The notes below the pieces were generated by a model. That model saw nothing but the letters and a program-made list of their open reading frames with translations. It was not told where the DNA came from and searched no databases. This document shows, piece after piece, positions 9,254 through 16,995 of a DNA stretch of 64,000 bases. Position 1 is the first letter of the stretch. Every line of letters starts with the position of its first letter. Location of the stretch: assembly GCA_004843165.1 (NCBI GenBank), contig CP039459.1, positions 1,496,001 through 1,560,000 of the forward strand, in the 5' to 3' direction. The position numbers and the translations under genes were made by a program. Source of the stretch: Acetobacteraceae bacterium. GTDB lineage: Bacteria > Pseudomonadota > Alphaproteobacteria > Acetobacterales > Acetobacteraceae.

Positions 9254-10276
9254 TTGGGAAAAGGGGTTCTTATAAAAGACCCTGTTGTTTTAGCGCCGAT
9301 GGCAGGGGTGACGGATTTGCCTTTTCGGGAGCTTTCCAGAGAACTTGGCGCTGGTTATCTTATTTCGGAAATGATTGCCTCAAAGGCAATGATTTATGAA
9401 AATGAGGCAACTTTAAATATGGCCCGTCCAGCATCAGGGGCAGGGGTGAATGCCGTTCAGCTCGCAGGGTGTGAGCCGGAACCTTTGGCGCAGGCCGCAA
9501 AAATGGCAGAGGCGGGGGGCGCAAATGTCATTGATATTAATTTTGGCTGCCCTGTGAAAAAAGTTGCTGTTGGACAGATGGCAGGCTCTGCCTTAATGAA
9601 AGATGAAAAATGTGCCGCCCAGCTTTTGGAGGCGGTTGTTAAGGCCGTCTCCGTCCCGGTAACGCTTAAAATGCGTATGGGGTGGGATCACGCCAATCTC
9701 AATGCGCCTGAACTGGCCAAAATCGCTCAGGATATCGGCATTAAAATGGTGACCATTCACGGCCGTACCCGCCAGATGCTTTATCGGGGAAAAGCGGATT
9801 GGGCTTTTGTCTCCAAAGTTAAGGAAAAAATAGATATTCCTGTTTTGGTCAATGGCGATATTAAAACGCTGGAAGATGCTTTTGAAGCGCTTCGCCAGTC
9901 CAATGCAGATGGTATTATGGTGGGGCGTGGATGTTACGGCAAGCCGTGGTATCCGGCCTTGCTTGCAGCGCAACTCCGGGGGGAGAGCTACGTTGTACCA
10001 ACGCTGAAAGACGAGTTGGCAATCGTTTTAAAACATTATGCGAAAGCTTTGGAATGTTTTGGCGAGCGTTCGGGCGTGCGTCTTTGCCGTAAACATGCAA
10101 GCTGGTATTCCGCAGGCCTTCCGGGATCGGCTGGTTTTCGGGCACAAGTGAATCGTTTGGAAACAGCCGATGAGGTTTTAAAATTAATCTCGGAATTTTA
10201 CGGTAATTTAATAGATCAAAATTACCTCCGCTCAGAGGGTGAGATCATTTCTGAAACCCAAGAGAACATGGAATGA
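9254..10276 (+). CDS. dusB: tRNA-dihydrouridine synthase DusB
   Basis: FMN enzyme that reduces uridine to dihydrouridine in the tRNA D-loop (NifR3 family). Visible signatures are [17 protein letters not shown] near the start, NFGCPVKKV with the catalytic Cys, [24 protein letters not shown], and [13 protein letters not shown]. The start is uncertain. The frame is open from 9173, with no ATG or GTG before the conserved core. TTG at 9254 is the simplest choice, but CTG at 9218 has GGGAG upstream and would restore a more usual N-terminus ([11 protein letters not shown]). Its stop overlaps the ntrY start (ATGA), so the two are coupled. dusB next to ntr genes is a common alphaproteobacterial arrangement. 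Confidence 0.93.
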   Translation: MGKGVLIKDPVVLAPMAGVTDLPFRELSRELGAGYLISEMIASKAMIYENEATLNMARPASGAGVNAVQLAGCEPEPLAQAAKMAEAGGANVIDINFGCPVKKVAVGQMAGSALMKDEKCAAQLLEAVVKAVSVPVTLKMRMGWDHANLNAPELAKIAQDIGIKMVTIHGRTRQMLYRGKADWAFVSKVKEKIDIPVLVNGDIKTLEDAFEALRQSNADGIMVGRGCYGKPWYPALLAAQLRGESYVVPTLKDELAIVLKHYAKALECFGERSGVRLCRKHASWYSAGLPGSAGFRAQVNRLETADEVLKLISEFYGNLIDQNYLRSEGEIISETQENME

Positions 10277-12729
10277 CACCTTTTCTAACGCCCTTACTTG
10301 CAGGATTGCGGCGTTTATTGATTAAGGTCACGACTCCAAAATCAACCGTGACCTTGCTGATTCTGGCTGTCTTTTTAGCTATTGTGACCTTTGTCGCGTT
10401 GGCAGGAGGGATGTCCCTTTCACGCTATCCCCAAGCGGAAGCCTTGCTGTTTCTTTTCGACTGCATCATGCTTTCCTTATTGACCCTGCTTTTAGCACGT
10501 CATGTTGGACGTGTTGTGCTTCAAAAGCGTTTAGGGCATGCCGGTGCGCGCCTGCATATTAAACTGATGCTTTTGTTTGGCGTTGTGGCCTCATTGCCAA
10601 CCCTTGTCTTGGGCGTTCTGGCGGCGCTTTTTTTCCATTTTGGCGTAGAAATTTGGTTTTCAACACGTGTGACAAATGCCTTGACGGAGGCGCAATCGGT
10701 TGCTGCGGGATATTTGCGGGAACATAATGAAAATGCACGCTCGGATGCGTTTGGCATTGCGAATGCACTTTTAACGGTTGAAAATGACACTTTTTTCATT
10801 CCGGGAGCCGATTTTTTTCATGATAGCTCGAAATTACAGGAATTTTTGGAGGAGGAAGTCGCCGCAAGAGGCTTAAATAACGCCATCCTCTTTGATCCGC
10901 TGACAAAAAATATTTTAGCCACCGCAGGGCTTTTTTTGCGAAACCCACATTCTACGTTAGAAACGGTTTCCCTGCCTTCAAAATCCATGATTGCCTTGGC
11001 CAATGAGGGCGGTGTTGTGGTTCAGGATAAATCCAATCTGCAACAAGTGGATGCGCTGGTGAAAGTTGGGCGGAGCGGCCTGATGCTTTTTGTCACACGT
11101 CCTGTCTCACATGAAATTTCTGCCCATGTGCAGCACATGGTTGAGATTATCCGTAATTACCGACATCTTTTGTCCAATAGAGCAGAAAGTCAGGTTGCCT
11201 TTGTCAGTATTTTTGCCTTGCTGGGATTTTTGGTCTTGGCGATTGGGATGCTGATCGGGCTTTCACTGGCGACAGGCATTGTCAGGCCGCTTGGACTGCT
11301 CATTAGAGCCTCGCAGCGTGTCTCTTTGGGCGATTTGGCCGCACGTGTGCCGATCAAAAGGGGCGATGCGAGCCGGGGCGATGAGGTGACAATCCTTTCC
11401 CGTGCATTTAACCGTATGACAGACCAGCTCGCCACACAGCGGCATGAGCTGATAAAAGCCTATAATACGCTCAATGAGCGCACCCGCTTTACAGAGGCTG
11501 TTCTTTCCGGTGTTTCCGCCGGTGTGATCGGGCTGGATAAAAATCAGTCGATAGAGCTGTTTAACCGCATGGCAGAGGAAATTTTAGGGCGAAATCTCGA
11601 ATTGTTTAAAGAGCGCAATCTTTTGGAATGCCTGCCAGAATTCAAAGATCTTTTGGAAGAGGCGCAAAAACATCCAGATTCTCCCCATACATCAGAAATT
11701 CAAATTGATGCGGAGCAAATTTCAGCCCTTGGCGGCCCCGGCGCCGGCGCTGGAACAGGTGCTGGGCGAACCTTATTTGTCAGGATCGTGGCCGAGGGAG
11801 AGAAAAAAGTCGCCACCAAAGGGGGGTATGAAGGTTATGTCGTTACATTTGATGATATTACCGACCTTCAGGCGGCACAGCGTAAGGCCGCATGGTCAGA
11901 TGTGGCACGCCGGGTGGCGCATGAAATTAAAAATCCGCTTACCCCTATTCAGTTGGCGGCGGAAAGGTTGCGGCGGCGTTTTTTAAAAGAAATCACCTCC
12001 TCTCCGGAAACGTATCAAGAGCTGGTGGACACGATTATCCGCCAAGTCGGCGATATTGGTAAAATGGTGGATGCGTTTTCTGCCTTTGCCCGCATGCCAG
12101 ATCCGGTTTTAGAACCGTATAATTTAGTCACTTTGTGCCAAGAGGCGCTGGTTTTGCAAAGGCCGGCGCATACCGATATCCGTTACAAGGCAAAAGGATT
12201 GCAAGAGCAGGAAATGTGGGTTCTTTGCGATCGGCGTTTAATTGCACAGGCATTAACCAATCTTTTACAAAATGCGGCTGATGCGATTGAAATGCGGGAA
12301 AAAGCAGCAAAGAGTCAGTTTTTGGAAGCCGATCATGACGAAAAATCGCTAAAAAATTCTTCGGATGAAAAAAAATATTTGACCTGCGAAGAAAAATTTA
12401 TTGGAAAAATCACACTCTCCCTTTGGCAAGAGGACGGATATGCGGTAATTGGAGTAGAGGATGATGGTATAGGTCTTCCTGCAAAGGACAAAACACATTT
12501 GCTGGAGCCGTATGTGACCTTTAAGCCTAAAGGAACAGGCTTAGGATTGGCCATTGTAAAACGTATTATTGATGTTCATCGTGGGAAGTTGGATTTGACA
12601 GACGTCAAAACAGGTTTAAGAGTAAATGAACAGGGGATAAGTGAGGGGAAGCCGTCAGGTGCCTTGGTAAGCTTATCCATTCCTTTAGTAGAAGGTATGT
12701 TCAGCTTCTATAAAAAACATCGAACATAA
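10273..12729 (+). CDS. ntrY: Sensor histidine kinase NtrY
   Basis: Membrane sensor kinase partner of NtrX, linked in alphaproteobacteria to nitrogen, redox and envelope control. Of 818 residues, the N-terminal part has several transmembrane helices (about 25-140) and a periplasmic or sensor segment. Another helix near 310-335 is followed by HAMP (about 336-390), a PAS domain (about 400-520) and a kinase core with [21 protein letters not shown], where the phospho-acceptor is His550. The ATPase domain shows [19 protein letters not shown] and [13 protein letters not shown] Gly/Ala-rich insert ([12 protein letters not shown]) lies in the PAS region. It is translationally coupled to dusB and lies 21 bases from ntrX. 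ntrBC, often adjacent, are absent. Confidence 0.95.
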   Translation: MTPFLTPLLAGLRRLLIKVTTPKSTVTLLILAVFLAIVTFVALAGGMSLSRYPQAEALLFLFDCIMLSLLTLLLARHVGRVVLQKRLGHAGARLHIKLMLLFGVVASLPTLVLGVLAALFFHFGVEIWFSTRVTNALTEAQSVAAGYLREHNENARSDAFGIANALLTVENDTFFIPGADFFHDSSKLQEFLEEEVAARGLNNAILFDPLTKNILATAGLFLRNPHSTLETVSLPSKSMIALANEGGVVVQDKSNLQQVDALVKVGRSGLMLFVTRPVSHEISAHVQHMVEIIRNYRHLLSNRAESQVAFVSIFALLGFLVLAIGMLIGLSLATGIVRPLGLLIRASQRVSLGDLAARVPIKRGDASRGDEVTILSRAFNRMTDQLATQRHELIKAYNTLNERTRFTEAVLSGVSAGVIGLDKNQSIELFNRMAEEILGRNLELFKERNLLECLPEFKDLLEEAQKHPDSPHTSEIQIDAEQISALGGPGAGAGTGAGRTLFVRIVAEGEKKVATKGGYEGYVVTFDDITDLQAAQRKAAWSDVARRVAHEIKNPLTPIQLAAERLRRRFLKEITSSPETYQELVDTIIRQVGDIGKMVDAFSAFARMPDPVLEPYNLVTLCQEALVLQRPAHTDIRYKAKGLQEQEMWVLCDRRLIAQALTNLLQNAADAIEMREKAAKSQFLEADHDEKSLKNSSDEKKYLTCEEKFIGKITLSLWQEDGYAVIGVEDDGIGLPAKDKTHLLEPYVTFKPKGTGLGLAIVKRIIDVHRGKLDLTDVKTGLRVNEQGISEGKPSGALVSLSIPLVEGMFSFYKKHRT

Positions 12730-12750
12730 GGAAGATATGCAAGGGGTAGC

Positions 12751-14208
12751 ATGAGCGCTGAAATTCTGATTGTTGATGATGAGCCAGATATTCGTTTTTT
12801 ATTAAAAGGCGTGCTTGAAGATGAGGGCTATCAGGCCTCGGTTTCTGCCGGCTCAACAGAGGCGCTTGCTTTTTTTCGCAAACGTCGTCCTGCTTTAATC
12901 ATTTTAGATATTTGGTTGGAACATTCCGAGCTGGACGGTTTGCAGCTGCTGAAAATTTTTGCAGAGGAAGCGCCCGAAGTCCCTGTCGTCATGATTTCAG
13001 GTCATGGTTCCATTGAGACTGCTGTTGCGAGTTTAAGGGACGGCGCTTACGATTTTATTGAAAAACCATTCCAAACAGAACATCTTTTATCCATTGTCCG
13101 CCGTGGCTTAGAGGCCTCTCGCTTACAGCGAGAAAATGCAGAATTGCGCAGACGCACAGGGGCAGATGAGGAAATAGAAGGGACAAGTGCAACCATTGTC
13201 GGGGTTAGAGGGCAGATTGACCGTGTCGCCCCAACCAATTCCAGAGTTCTCATCACCGGGCCGGCAGGTGTTGGTAAAAATTTAGCCGCACGCATGATTC
13301 ATAAAAGATCTGCCCGTGCGGAAAGACCTTTTGTGGTTTTAAATTGTGCGATGCTTTCTCCAGACCGTTTGGAGGAGGAACTTTTCGGGTGTGAACGTGG
13401 AAAGAATGAACCCCCCAGACGTGGTGCCTTTGAGCGGGCGCATGGGGGCACATTGGTGCTGGATGAAGTCATTGATATGCCGCTGGAGACACAGGGGAAA
13501 ATCGTTCGGATGCTTCAAGTGCAAACTTTTCAGCGGGTAGATGGCGTCCAAAATATCAAAGTGGATGTGCGTGTTCTCTCAACGGCAAGCGGCGATTTGC
13601 AAACAGCGATTGCGGAAAAACGCTTTCGGGAAGATTTATTCTATCGCCTTGCGGTTGTGCCGCTTGAAATTCCACCATTGAAAGAACGCCGGGAAGATAT
13701 TCCTGCCTTAATCCGTATTTTCTTAAAAAAAGCCTCAGAGGTGACAGGTCTTGAAATCCGGGAGCTTTCTGTGGATGCGCTGGCGGCTTTGCAGACTTAT
13801 GACTGGCCGGGAAATGTGCGTGAGTTGCGGAATTTGATGGAGCGGCTTTTGATTTTAGCGCCGCATGAGGGGGAGGATAACGCCCCTGTTCGGGCAAGTA
13901 TGCTTCCTGATTTTGTCAATAAAGGCGCACCGCATCTTGCCAATGCCGCAGGGCCGGATGGCGATGTGATGGCATTGACATTGCGGGAGGCAAGAGATGT
14001 TTTCGAAACGCAATATCTGCAAATTCAATTAATGCGCTTTGGCGGCAATATCAGTCGAACTGCAAGTTTTGTTCAAATGGAACGTAGTGCATTGCACCGG
14101 AAACTGAAACAGCTTGGCGTGACCTATGAGGGGCGAGGACGTTCACAGTCCCGTGCCTCTAAAAAAATGATAACGTCACAACAACATACGGAAGATGAGG
14201 AAGAATAA
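12751..14208 (+). CDS. ntrX: Nitrogen/envelope response regulator NtrX
   Basis: Response regulator paired with NtrY. The receiver domain (about 1-125) has acidic DDEPD at the start and phospho-acceptor Asp53 in LIILDIW. The AAA+ domain (about 150-385) has a Walker A variant GPAGVGKN (170-177) and Walker B LVLDEV. The Fis-type HTH at the C-terminus includes [26 protein letters not shown]. The sigma-54 contact motif GAFTGA is absent: the segment reads [19 protein letters not shown]. This is typical of NtrX rather than NtrC and suggests it does not act through sigma-54. The last 14 bases of the frame include an ATG in the hfq frame; hfq itself probably starts just after the stop. Confidence 0.94.
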   Translation: MSAEILIVDDEPDIRFLLKGVLEDEGYQASVSAGSTEALAFFRKRRPALIILDIWLEHSELDGLQLLKIFAEEAPEVPVVMISGHGSIETAVASLRDGAYDFIEKPFQTEHLLSIVRRGLEASRLQRENAELRRRTGADEEIEGTSATIVGVRGQIDRVAPTNSRVLITGPAGVGKNLAARMIHKRSARAERPFVVLNCAMLSPDRLEEELFGCERGKNEPPRRGAFERAHGGTLVLDEVIDMPLETQGKIVRMLQVQTFQRVDGVQNIKVDVRVLSTASGDLQTAIAEKRFREDLFYRLAVVPLEIPPLKERREDIPALIRIFLKKASEVTGLEIRELSVDALAALQTYDWPGNVRELRNLMERLLILAPHEGEDNAPVRASMLPDFVNKGAPHLANAAGPDGDVMALTLREARDVFETQYLQIQLMRFGGNISRTASFVQMERSALHRKLKQLGVTYEGRGRSQSRASKKMITSQQHTEDEEE

Positions 14209-14212
14209 TAAG

Positions 14213-14434
14213 ATGCAGGATCAGACTTGCCTTCAAGACGATTTTCTTCATCATCTTTCGCAGGAAAATTTACCCGTTACCCTGTTTTTAATTAACGGGG
14301 TAAAATTACAAGGTCACATCACCGCTTTTGATAAGGAAACGGTTCTTTTGAGGCGAGAGGGGCATGTTCAACTCGTTTATAAACATGCGCTGAGTACGGT
14401 GATGCCCGTAGCGGCTTTGTTGGATTTTCCTTAA
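14213..14434 (+). CDS. hfq: RNA chaperone Hfq
   Basis: Hexameric Sm-like RNA chaperone for small RNA regulation. The 73-residue protein starts [19 protein letters not shown] and shows the Sm1 region with NGVKLQGHI and the Sm2 hallmark [11 protein letters not shown], close to the canonical YKHAISTI. I chose the ATG at 14213 because homologues start close to LQD and an AGGAAG motif lies upstream inside ntrX. An ATG at 14195 would add six residues. The acidic C-terminal tail is very short, as in many alphaproteobacteria. It is followed by hflX, the usual order. Confidence 0.95.
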   Translation: MQDQTCLQDDFLHHLSQENLPVTLFLINGVKLQGHITAFDKETVLLRREGHVQLVYKHALSTVMPVAALLDFP

Positions 14435-14490
14435 AATTCCTTTTCTTTGTGTGACGAGGGGGTAACTTTTTCAGAGATCATCCCTATATT

Positions 14491-14516
14491 GAGCGTATTG
14501 ATAATTATAAACGCTC
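14491..14516. promoter_or_regulatory. Inverted repeat upstream of hflX
   Basis: GAGCGT (14491-14496) and ACGCTC (14511-14516) form 6-base arms around an AT-rich 14-base centre, ending 14 bases before the hflX TTG start. It may be an operator or leader hairpin for hflX. This was found by eye and the function is unknown. Confidence 0.25.
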
Positions 14517-14530
14517 TATAGGAAACGCAT

Positions 14531-15847
14531 TTGGAAAATCAGACCGACTCAGCCCTTTTAGAAGAAGAAAAAGATCCTCAAAATGTTCTCGTGATTTTGC
14601 CTTGGGGACATGGCCCTGTTGCCTCGTCACGGGCACAGGCTCGCTTAGAAGAAGCGGCAGGATTAGCCGAAGCCATTAACTTAAATATTGTTTGGAAAGG
14701 CATTTTTCCATTGCGTGCGCCTAGGCCGGCAACGCTTATGGGAAAAGGGCAGGTCGAGGAACTTAGAGAAATTACCCATGCCAGCGGTGCTGGCCTTGTC
14801 GTGGTGGATCATGCTTTAACGCCAATCCAGCAACGTAATTTGGAAAAAGCGTTAAATGTTAAAGTCATCGACCGAACAGGTCTGATTTTAGATATTTTCG
14901 GCGCACGTGCCGCCACCAAAGAAGGTGTGCTACAGGTTGAATTGGCCCATTTGGAATATCAACGCTCCCGCCTTGTCCGCCTTTGGACACATTTGGAACG
15001 TCAGCGTGGCGGATTTGGTTTCTTAGGCGGCCCCGGAGAAACGCAGATGGAAGCTGATCGCCGGATGATTGGCACCCGAATTATCAAAATTAAAAAAGAA
15101 TTAGAACAAGTGCGCCGAACACGTGGCCTGCACCGTCAGTCGAGGGAAAGGGTGCCTTTTCCTGTTGTGGCACTGGTCGGCTATACCAATGCCGGGAAAT
15201 CGACCTTGTTTAACCGTTTAACCGGGGCGGATGTTAAGGCGAAAGACCAACTTTTTGCGACTTTGGACCCCTCGATGCGTGCGCTGGAATTGCCGTCCGG
15301 CCGAAAAGTGATTTTATCGGATACGGTGGGTTTTATTAGCGACTTGCCGACTGAATTGGTTGAGGCCTTTCGGGCAACCTTGGAAGAGGTGGCTTTTGCC
15401 GATGTGATTTTGCATGTCAGAGATGTTTCTGCACCTGATACGCAGGCACAGAAAAAAGACGTGATCGGTGTTCTGGAAAAATTAGAGGAAGATGAATTTT
15501 TAGATAAAAATTGGCCACATCGTCTGATTGAGGTCAAAAATAAATGCGACCTTTTACCTGAAAGTGAAAATCAGGAAGAGAAAGAAACCCTTGAGGAAGA
15601 TGAGCGGATTTCAGCCCTGACGGGTCAGGGATGTGATCGTCTTTTGGCAAAATTAGATGCGGTTTTAACCGCAGATTTTGTCGAGGAAAAATTTATCCTA
15701 AAACCCGAAGAGGGCGCAAAATGGGCATGGCTTAATGAAAATGGCGAAATTTTGGAAAAAGAAATGTCTGATGAGGGGATTTCAACCTTGTTCGTGAAAT
15801 TGAGTCCGCCGCTTTTAGAAAAATTCCATTCTAAATTTGGGAAATAA
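14531..15847 (+). CDS. hflX: GTPase HflX
   Basis: Ribosome-associated GTPase that splits stalled or stressed 70S ribosomes. The 438-residue protein has the HflX N-terminal domain (LMGKGQVEEL, VVVDHALTPIQQRNLEKAL, DRTGLILDIF), the long coiled linker with the Gly-rich GFGFLGGPGETQMEADRR, and a G domain with G1 GYTNAGKS (217-224), G3 DTVGFI and G4 NKCD. The start is TTG with weak SD. The final 185 coding bases plus 7 bases after the stop are repeated at 16557-16748. The gene itself is intact, so the downstream copy is only a fragment. Confidence 0.96.
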   Translation: MENQTDSALLEEEKDPQNVLVILPWGHGPVASSRAQARLEEAAGLAEAINLNIVWKGIFPLRAPRPATLMGKGQVEELREITHASGAGLVVVDHALTPIQQRNLEKALNVKVIDRTGLILDIFGARAATKEGVLQVELAHLEYQRSRLVRLWTHLERQRGGFGFLGGPGETQMEADRRMIGTRIIKIKKELEQVRRTRGLHRQSRERVPFPVVALVGYTNAGKSTLFNRLTGADVKAKDQLFATLDPSMRALELPSGRKVILSDTVGFISDLPTELVEAFRATLEEVAFADVILHVRDVSAPDTQAQKKDVIGVLEKLEEDEFLDKNWPHRLIEVKNKCDLLPESENQEEKETLEEDERISALTGQGCDRLLAKLDAVLTADFVEEKFILKPEEGAKWAWLNENGEILEKEMSDEGISTLFVKLSPPLLEKFHSKFGK

Positions 15848-15854
15848 GCGTTTT
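15663..15854 (+). repeat. 192-bp direct repeat, copy 1 (3' end of intact hflX)
   Basis: This stretch matches 16557-16748 with one difference (A at 15695, G at 16589) over 192 bases. It covers the last 62 codons or so of hflX, the stop, and seven more bases. Identity stops abruptly on both sides. Integrative elements that insert in the 3' end of a gene leave such a pair, with the gene restored on one side. Tandem duplication followed by divergence is the alternative. Confidence 0.93.
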
Positions 15855-15918
15855 TAATAAATGGTGTAGGCGGTAAGACCTGTGAGGGTAAAATCTCTGC
15901 TTTAAAAAATTTGCGATT

Positions 15919-15933
15919 CCGACATTTTGTCGG
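15919..15933. promoter_or_regulatory. Palindromic candidate operator of the HTH gene
   Basis: Six-base arms CCGACA and TGTCGG around a TTT centre, 38 bases before the HTH gene and just upstream of a TATAGA-like -10 (15945-15950). The position suits autoregulation by the small HTH protein. That pairing is inference. Confidence 0.4.
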
Positions 15934-15970
15934 CATTATTGCTTTATAGAATTTTCAAAAGGAGAAGAAA

Positions 15971-16174
15971 ATGCAGATTACCCCTAATGATTTAGAGACT
16001 GCTCGTAAGGCGGCTGGATTTTCCTCGCAGGCGGCGGCCGCACGGTGGCTTGGAATCAGTTCAAGAACCTATGAACGCTGGCTGGCACAAAGTAAAAATA
16101 TTCCTAAAACGGCTTATCTTGCACTCTCTTTGAAAGTTGAAAATGACAAAATCAAACTGAAAAATCTCTTGTGA
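15971..16174 (+). CDS. Small helix-turn-helix protein (phage/element-type regulator)
   Basis: A 67-residue protein lying in the cargo between the two hflX repeats. Residues about 10-45 read as an HTH: TARKAAGFSSQAAAARWLGISSRTYERW, split here as recognition segments AAAARWLGI and SSRTYERWL. It resembles Cro/CI-like or phage-type regulators in size and arrangement. GGAG precedes the ATG at good spacing. A palindrome lies upstream and another (16172-16196) begins at its stop codon. The name of the family is not recognised with confidence. Confidence 0.75.
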   Translation: MQITPNDLETARKAAGFSSQAAAARWLGISSRTYERWLAQSKNIPKTAYLALSLKVENDKIKLKNLL

Positions 16175-16196
16175 TACCGTCAAATTGACGGTATCA
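16172..16196. repeat. Perfect hairpin at the stop of the HTH gene
   Basis: Arms of 11 bases (16172-16182 and 16186-16196) pair perfectly around AAT. The stop codon TGA is part of the left arm. No T-tract follows, so it may be an operator, an RNA-stabilising hairpin or part of a recombination site rather than a terminator. Confidence 0.6.
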
Positions 16197-16203
16197 TGAA
16201 GAG

Positions 16204-16228
16204 GTTGACCGGCAATAACGCCGGCAAC
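16204..16228 (+). repeat. Second hairpin upstream of a tiny ORF
   Basis: GTTGACCGGC (16204-16213) pairs with GCCGGCAAC (16220-16228) with one bulged A, ahead of a strong Shine-Dalgarno AAAGGAG (16233-16239). It could control translation of the 30-residue frame that follows. Pairing was judged by eye. Confidence 0.45.
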
Positions 16229-16245
16229 GAATAAAGGAGTTTCCT

Positions 16246-16338
16246 ATGAAAAATTGGAAACGTTTCCTTCCTTGTTTTGATAGGGCGGTTGCGATTATTT
16301 CTTTAATGGCTTCCATCATTTCCCTTTTAATGCACTGA
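16246..16338 (+). CDS. Tiny single-pass membrane peptide (30 aa)
   Basis: A frame of 30 codons with AAAGGAG upstream at ideal spacing. The peptide has a basic N-terminus (MKNWKR) and a hydrophobic stretch from about residue 13 to 29 (RAVAIISLMASIISLL). This is the profile of a small membrane peptide such as a type I toxin or a phage-encoded membrane modulator, but nothing proves either. It lies in the cargo between the hflX repeats, and a GC-rich inverted repeat follows near 16344-16370. Confidence 0.45.
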   Translation: MKNWKRFLPCFDRAVAIISLMASIISLLMH

Positions 16339-16391
16339 AGGAAAGGGGAGGAGACTAAACGCTCCTCCTTGCCTGTTTGAAAGGAGTTTTT

Positions 16392-16562
16392 ATGAATAGA
16401 TTTCTTCCGCTGATTTATATGCTGACGGCGATTTTTGGAACCGTTAATGCCGTACTTGCAAAAGGATCATTGGGTTTTTATCTTTGGTCTCTTGTTGTTA
16501 TCTGTCAGGTCATCCTGATGGGGAGGGCGTGTTTTAAAAGAGATAAAAAGGGATCCTTTTAA
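16392..16562 (+). CDS. Small two-helix membrane protein (56 aa)
   Basis: Starts at ATG 16392 with AAGGAG upstream. A TTG at 16377 in the same frame would place that site inside the gene and is less likely. The sequence has two hydrophobic segments (about 3-20 and 27-46) and a basic tail (FKRDKKGSF). Its last six bases run into the second hflX repeat, so the repeat boundary falls at its C-terminus. No family recognised. It is probably cotranscribed with the 30-residue peptide. Confidence 0.55.
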   Translation: MNRFLPLIYMLTAIFGTVNAVLAKGSLGFYLWSLVVICQVILMGRACFKRDKKGSF

Positions 16563-16748
16563 CCGCAGATTTTGTCGAGGAAAAATTTGTCCTAAAACCC
16601 GAAGAGGGCGCAAAATGGGCATGGCTTAATGAAAATGGCGAAATTTTGGAAAAAGAAATGTCTGATGAGGGGATTTCAACCTTGTTCGTGAAATTGAGTC
16701 CGCCGCTTTTAGAAAAATTCCATTCTAAATTTGGGAAATAAGCGTTTT
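16557..16748 (+). repeat. 192-bp direct repeat, copy 2 (hflX 3' fragment)
   Basis: Second copy of the hflX 3' end, with the hflX stop at 16739-16741 and one base change against copy 1. It lacks any start and is a dead fragment. A terminator follows directly, which suggests that this copy keeps the original downstream context of hflX and that copy 1 arrived with the intervening DNA. Confidence 0.93.
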
Positions 16749-16779
16749 AAAAAGAGGATCATATCGGTCCTCTTTTTTT
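16749..16779 (+). terminator. Rho-independent terminator after hflX fragment
   Basis: A stem of about 10 pairs (16749-16758 with 16768-16777) with a 9-base loop and a T-run. It probably served hflX before the cargo was inserted. It now separates that region from the adhesin cluster. Confidence 0.8.
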
Positions 16780-16902
16780 AGAAAAGGGCGCTTCCAGCCT
16801 GAAGAACAGAAAATTATATGTAAAATTTGCAAAACGTAAAAAGAAGGCATATGTTGGGCAATATTTTTATATTGAGTTCGGCCTCATAACGCTGAAAAGC
16901 CC

Positions 16903-16930
16903 TTGGACGATCTCCCATTTTTTATATTTA
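16903..16930 (+). promoter_or_regulatory. Candidate promoter for first Hint adhesin
   Basis: TTGGAC (16903-16908) and TATTTA (16925-16930) with a 16-base spacer, about 65 bases before the GTG start. It is the best pair I see in the 216 bases between the terminator and the gene. Tentative. Confidence 0.3.
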
Positions 16931-16995
16931 AACCGGCCTTTGGTCTTTTGGAGCAGGGCGCTTTATTGCGATGAAGTGCATGAGAGGAATATAGC

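Noticed and set aside
15855..16556. Full prophage or insertion sequence in the hflX cargo
   Set aside because: No integrase, transposase or terminal inverted repeats are visible in about 700 bp; only the direct repeat and small genes support mobility.
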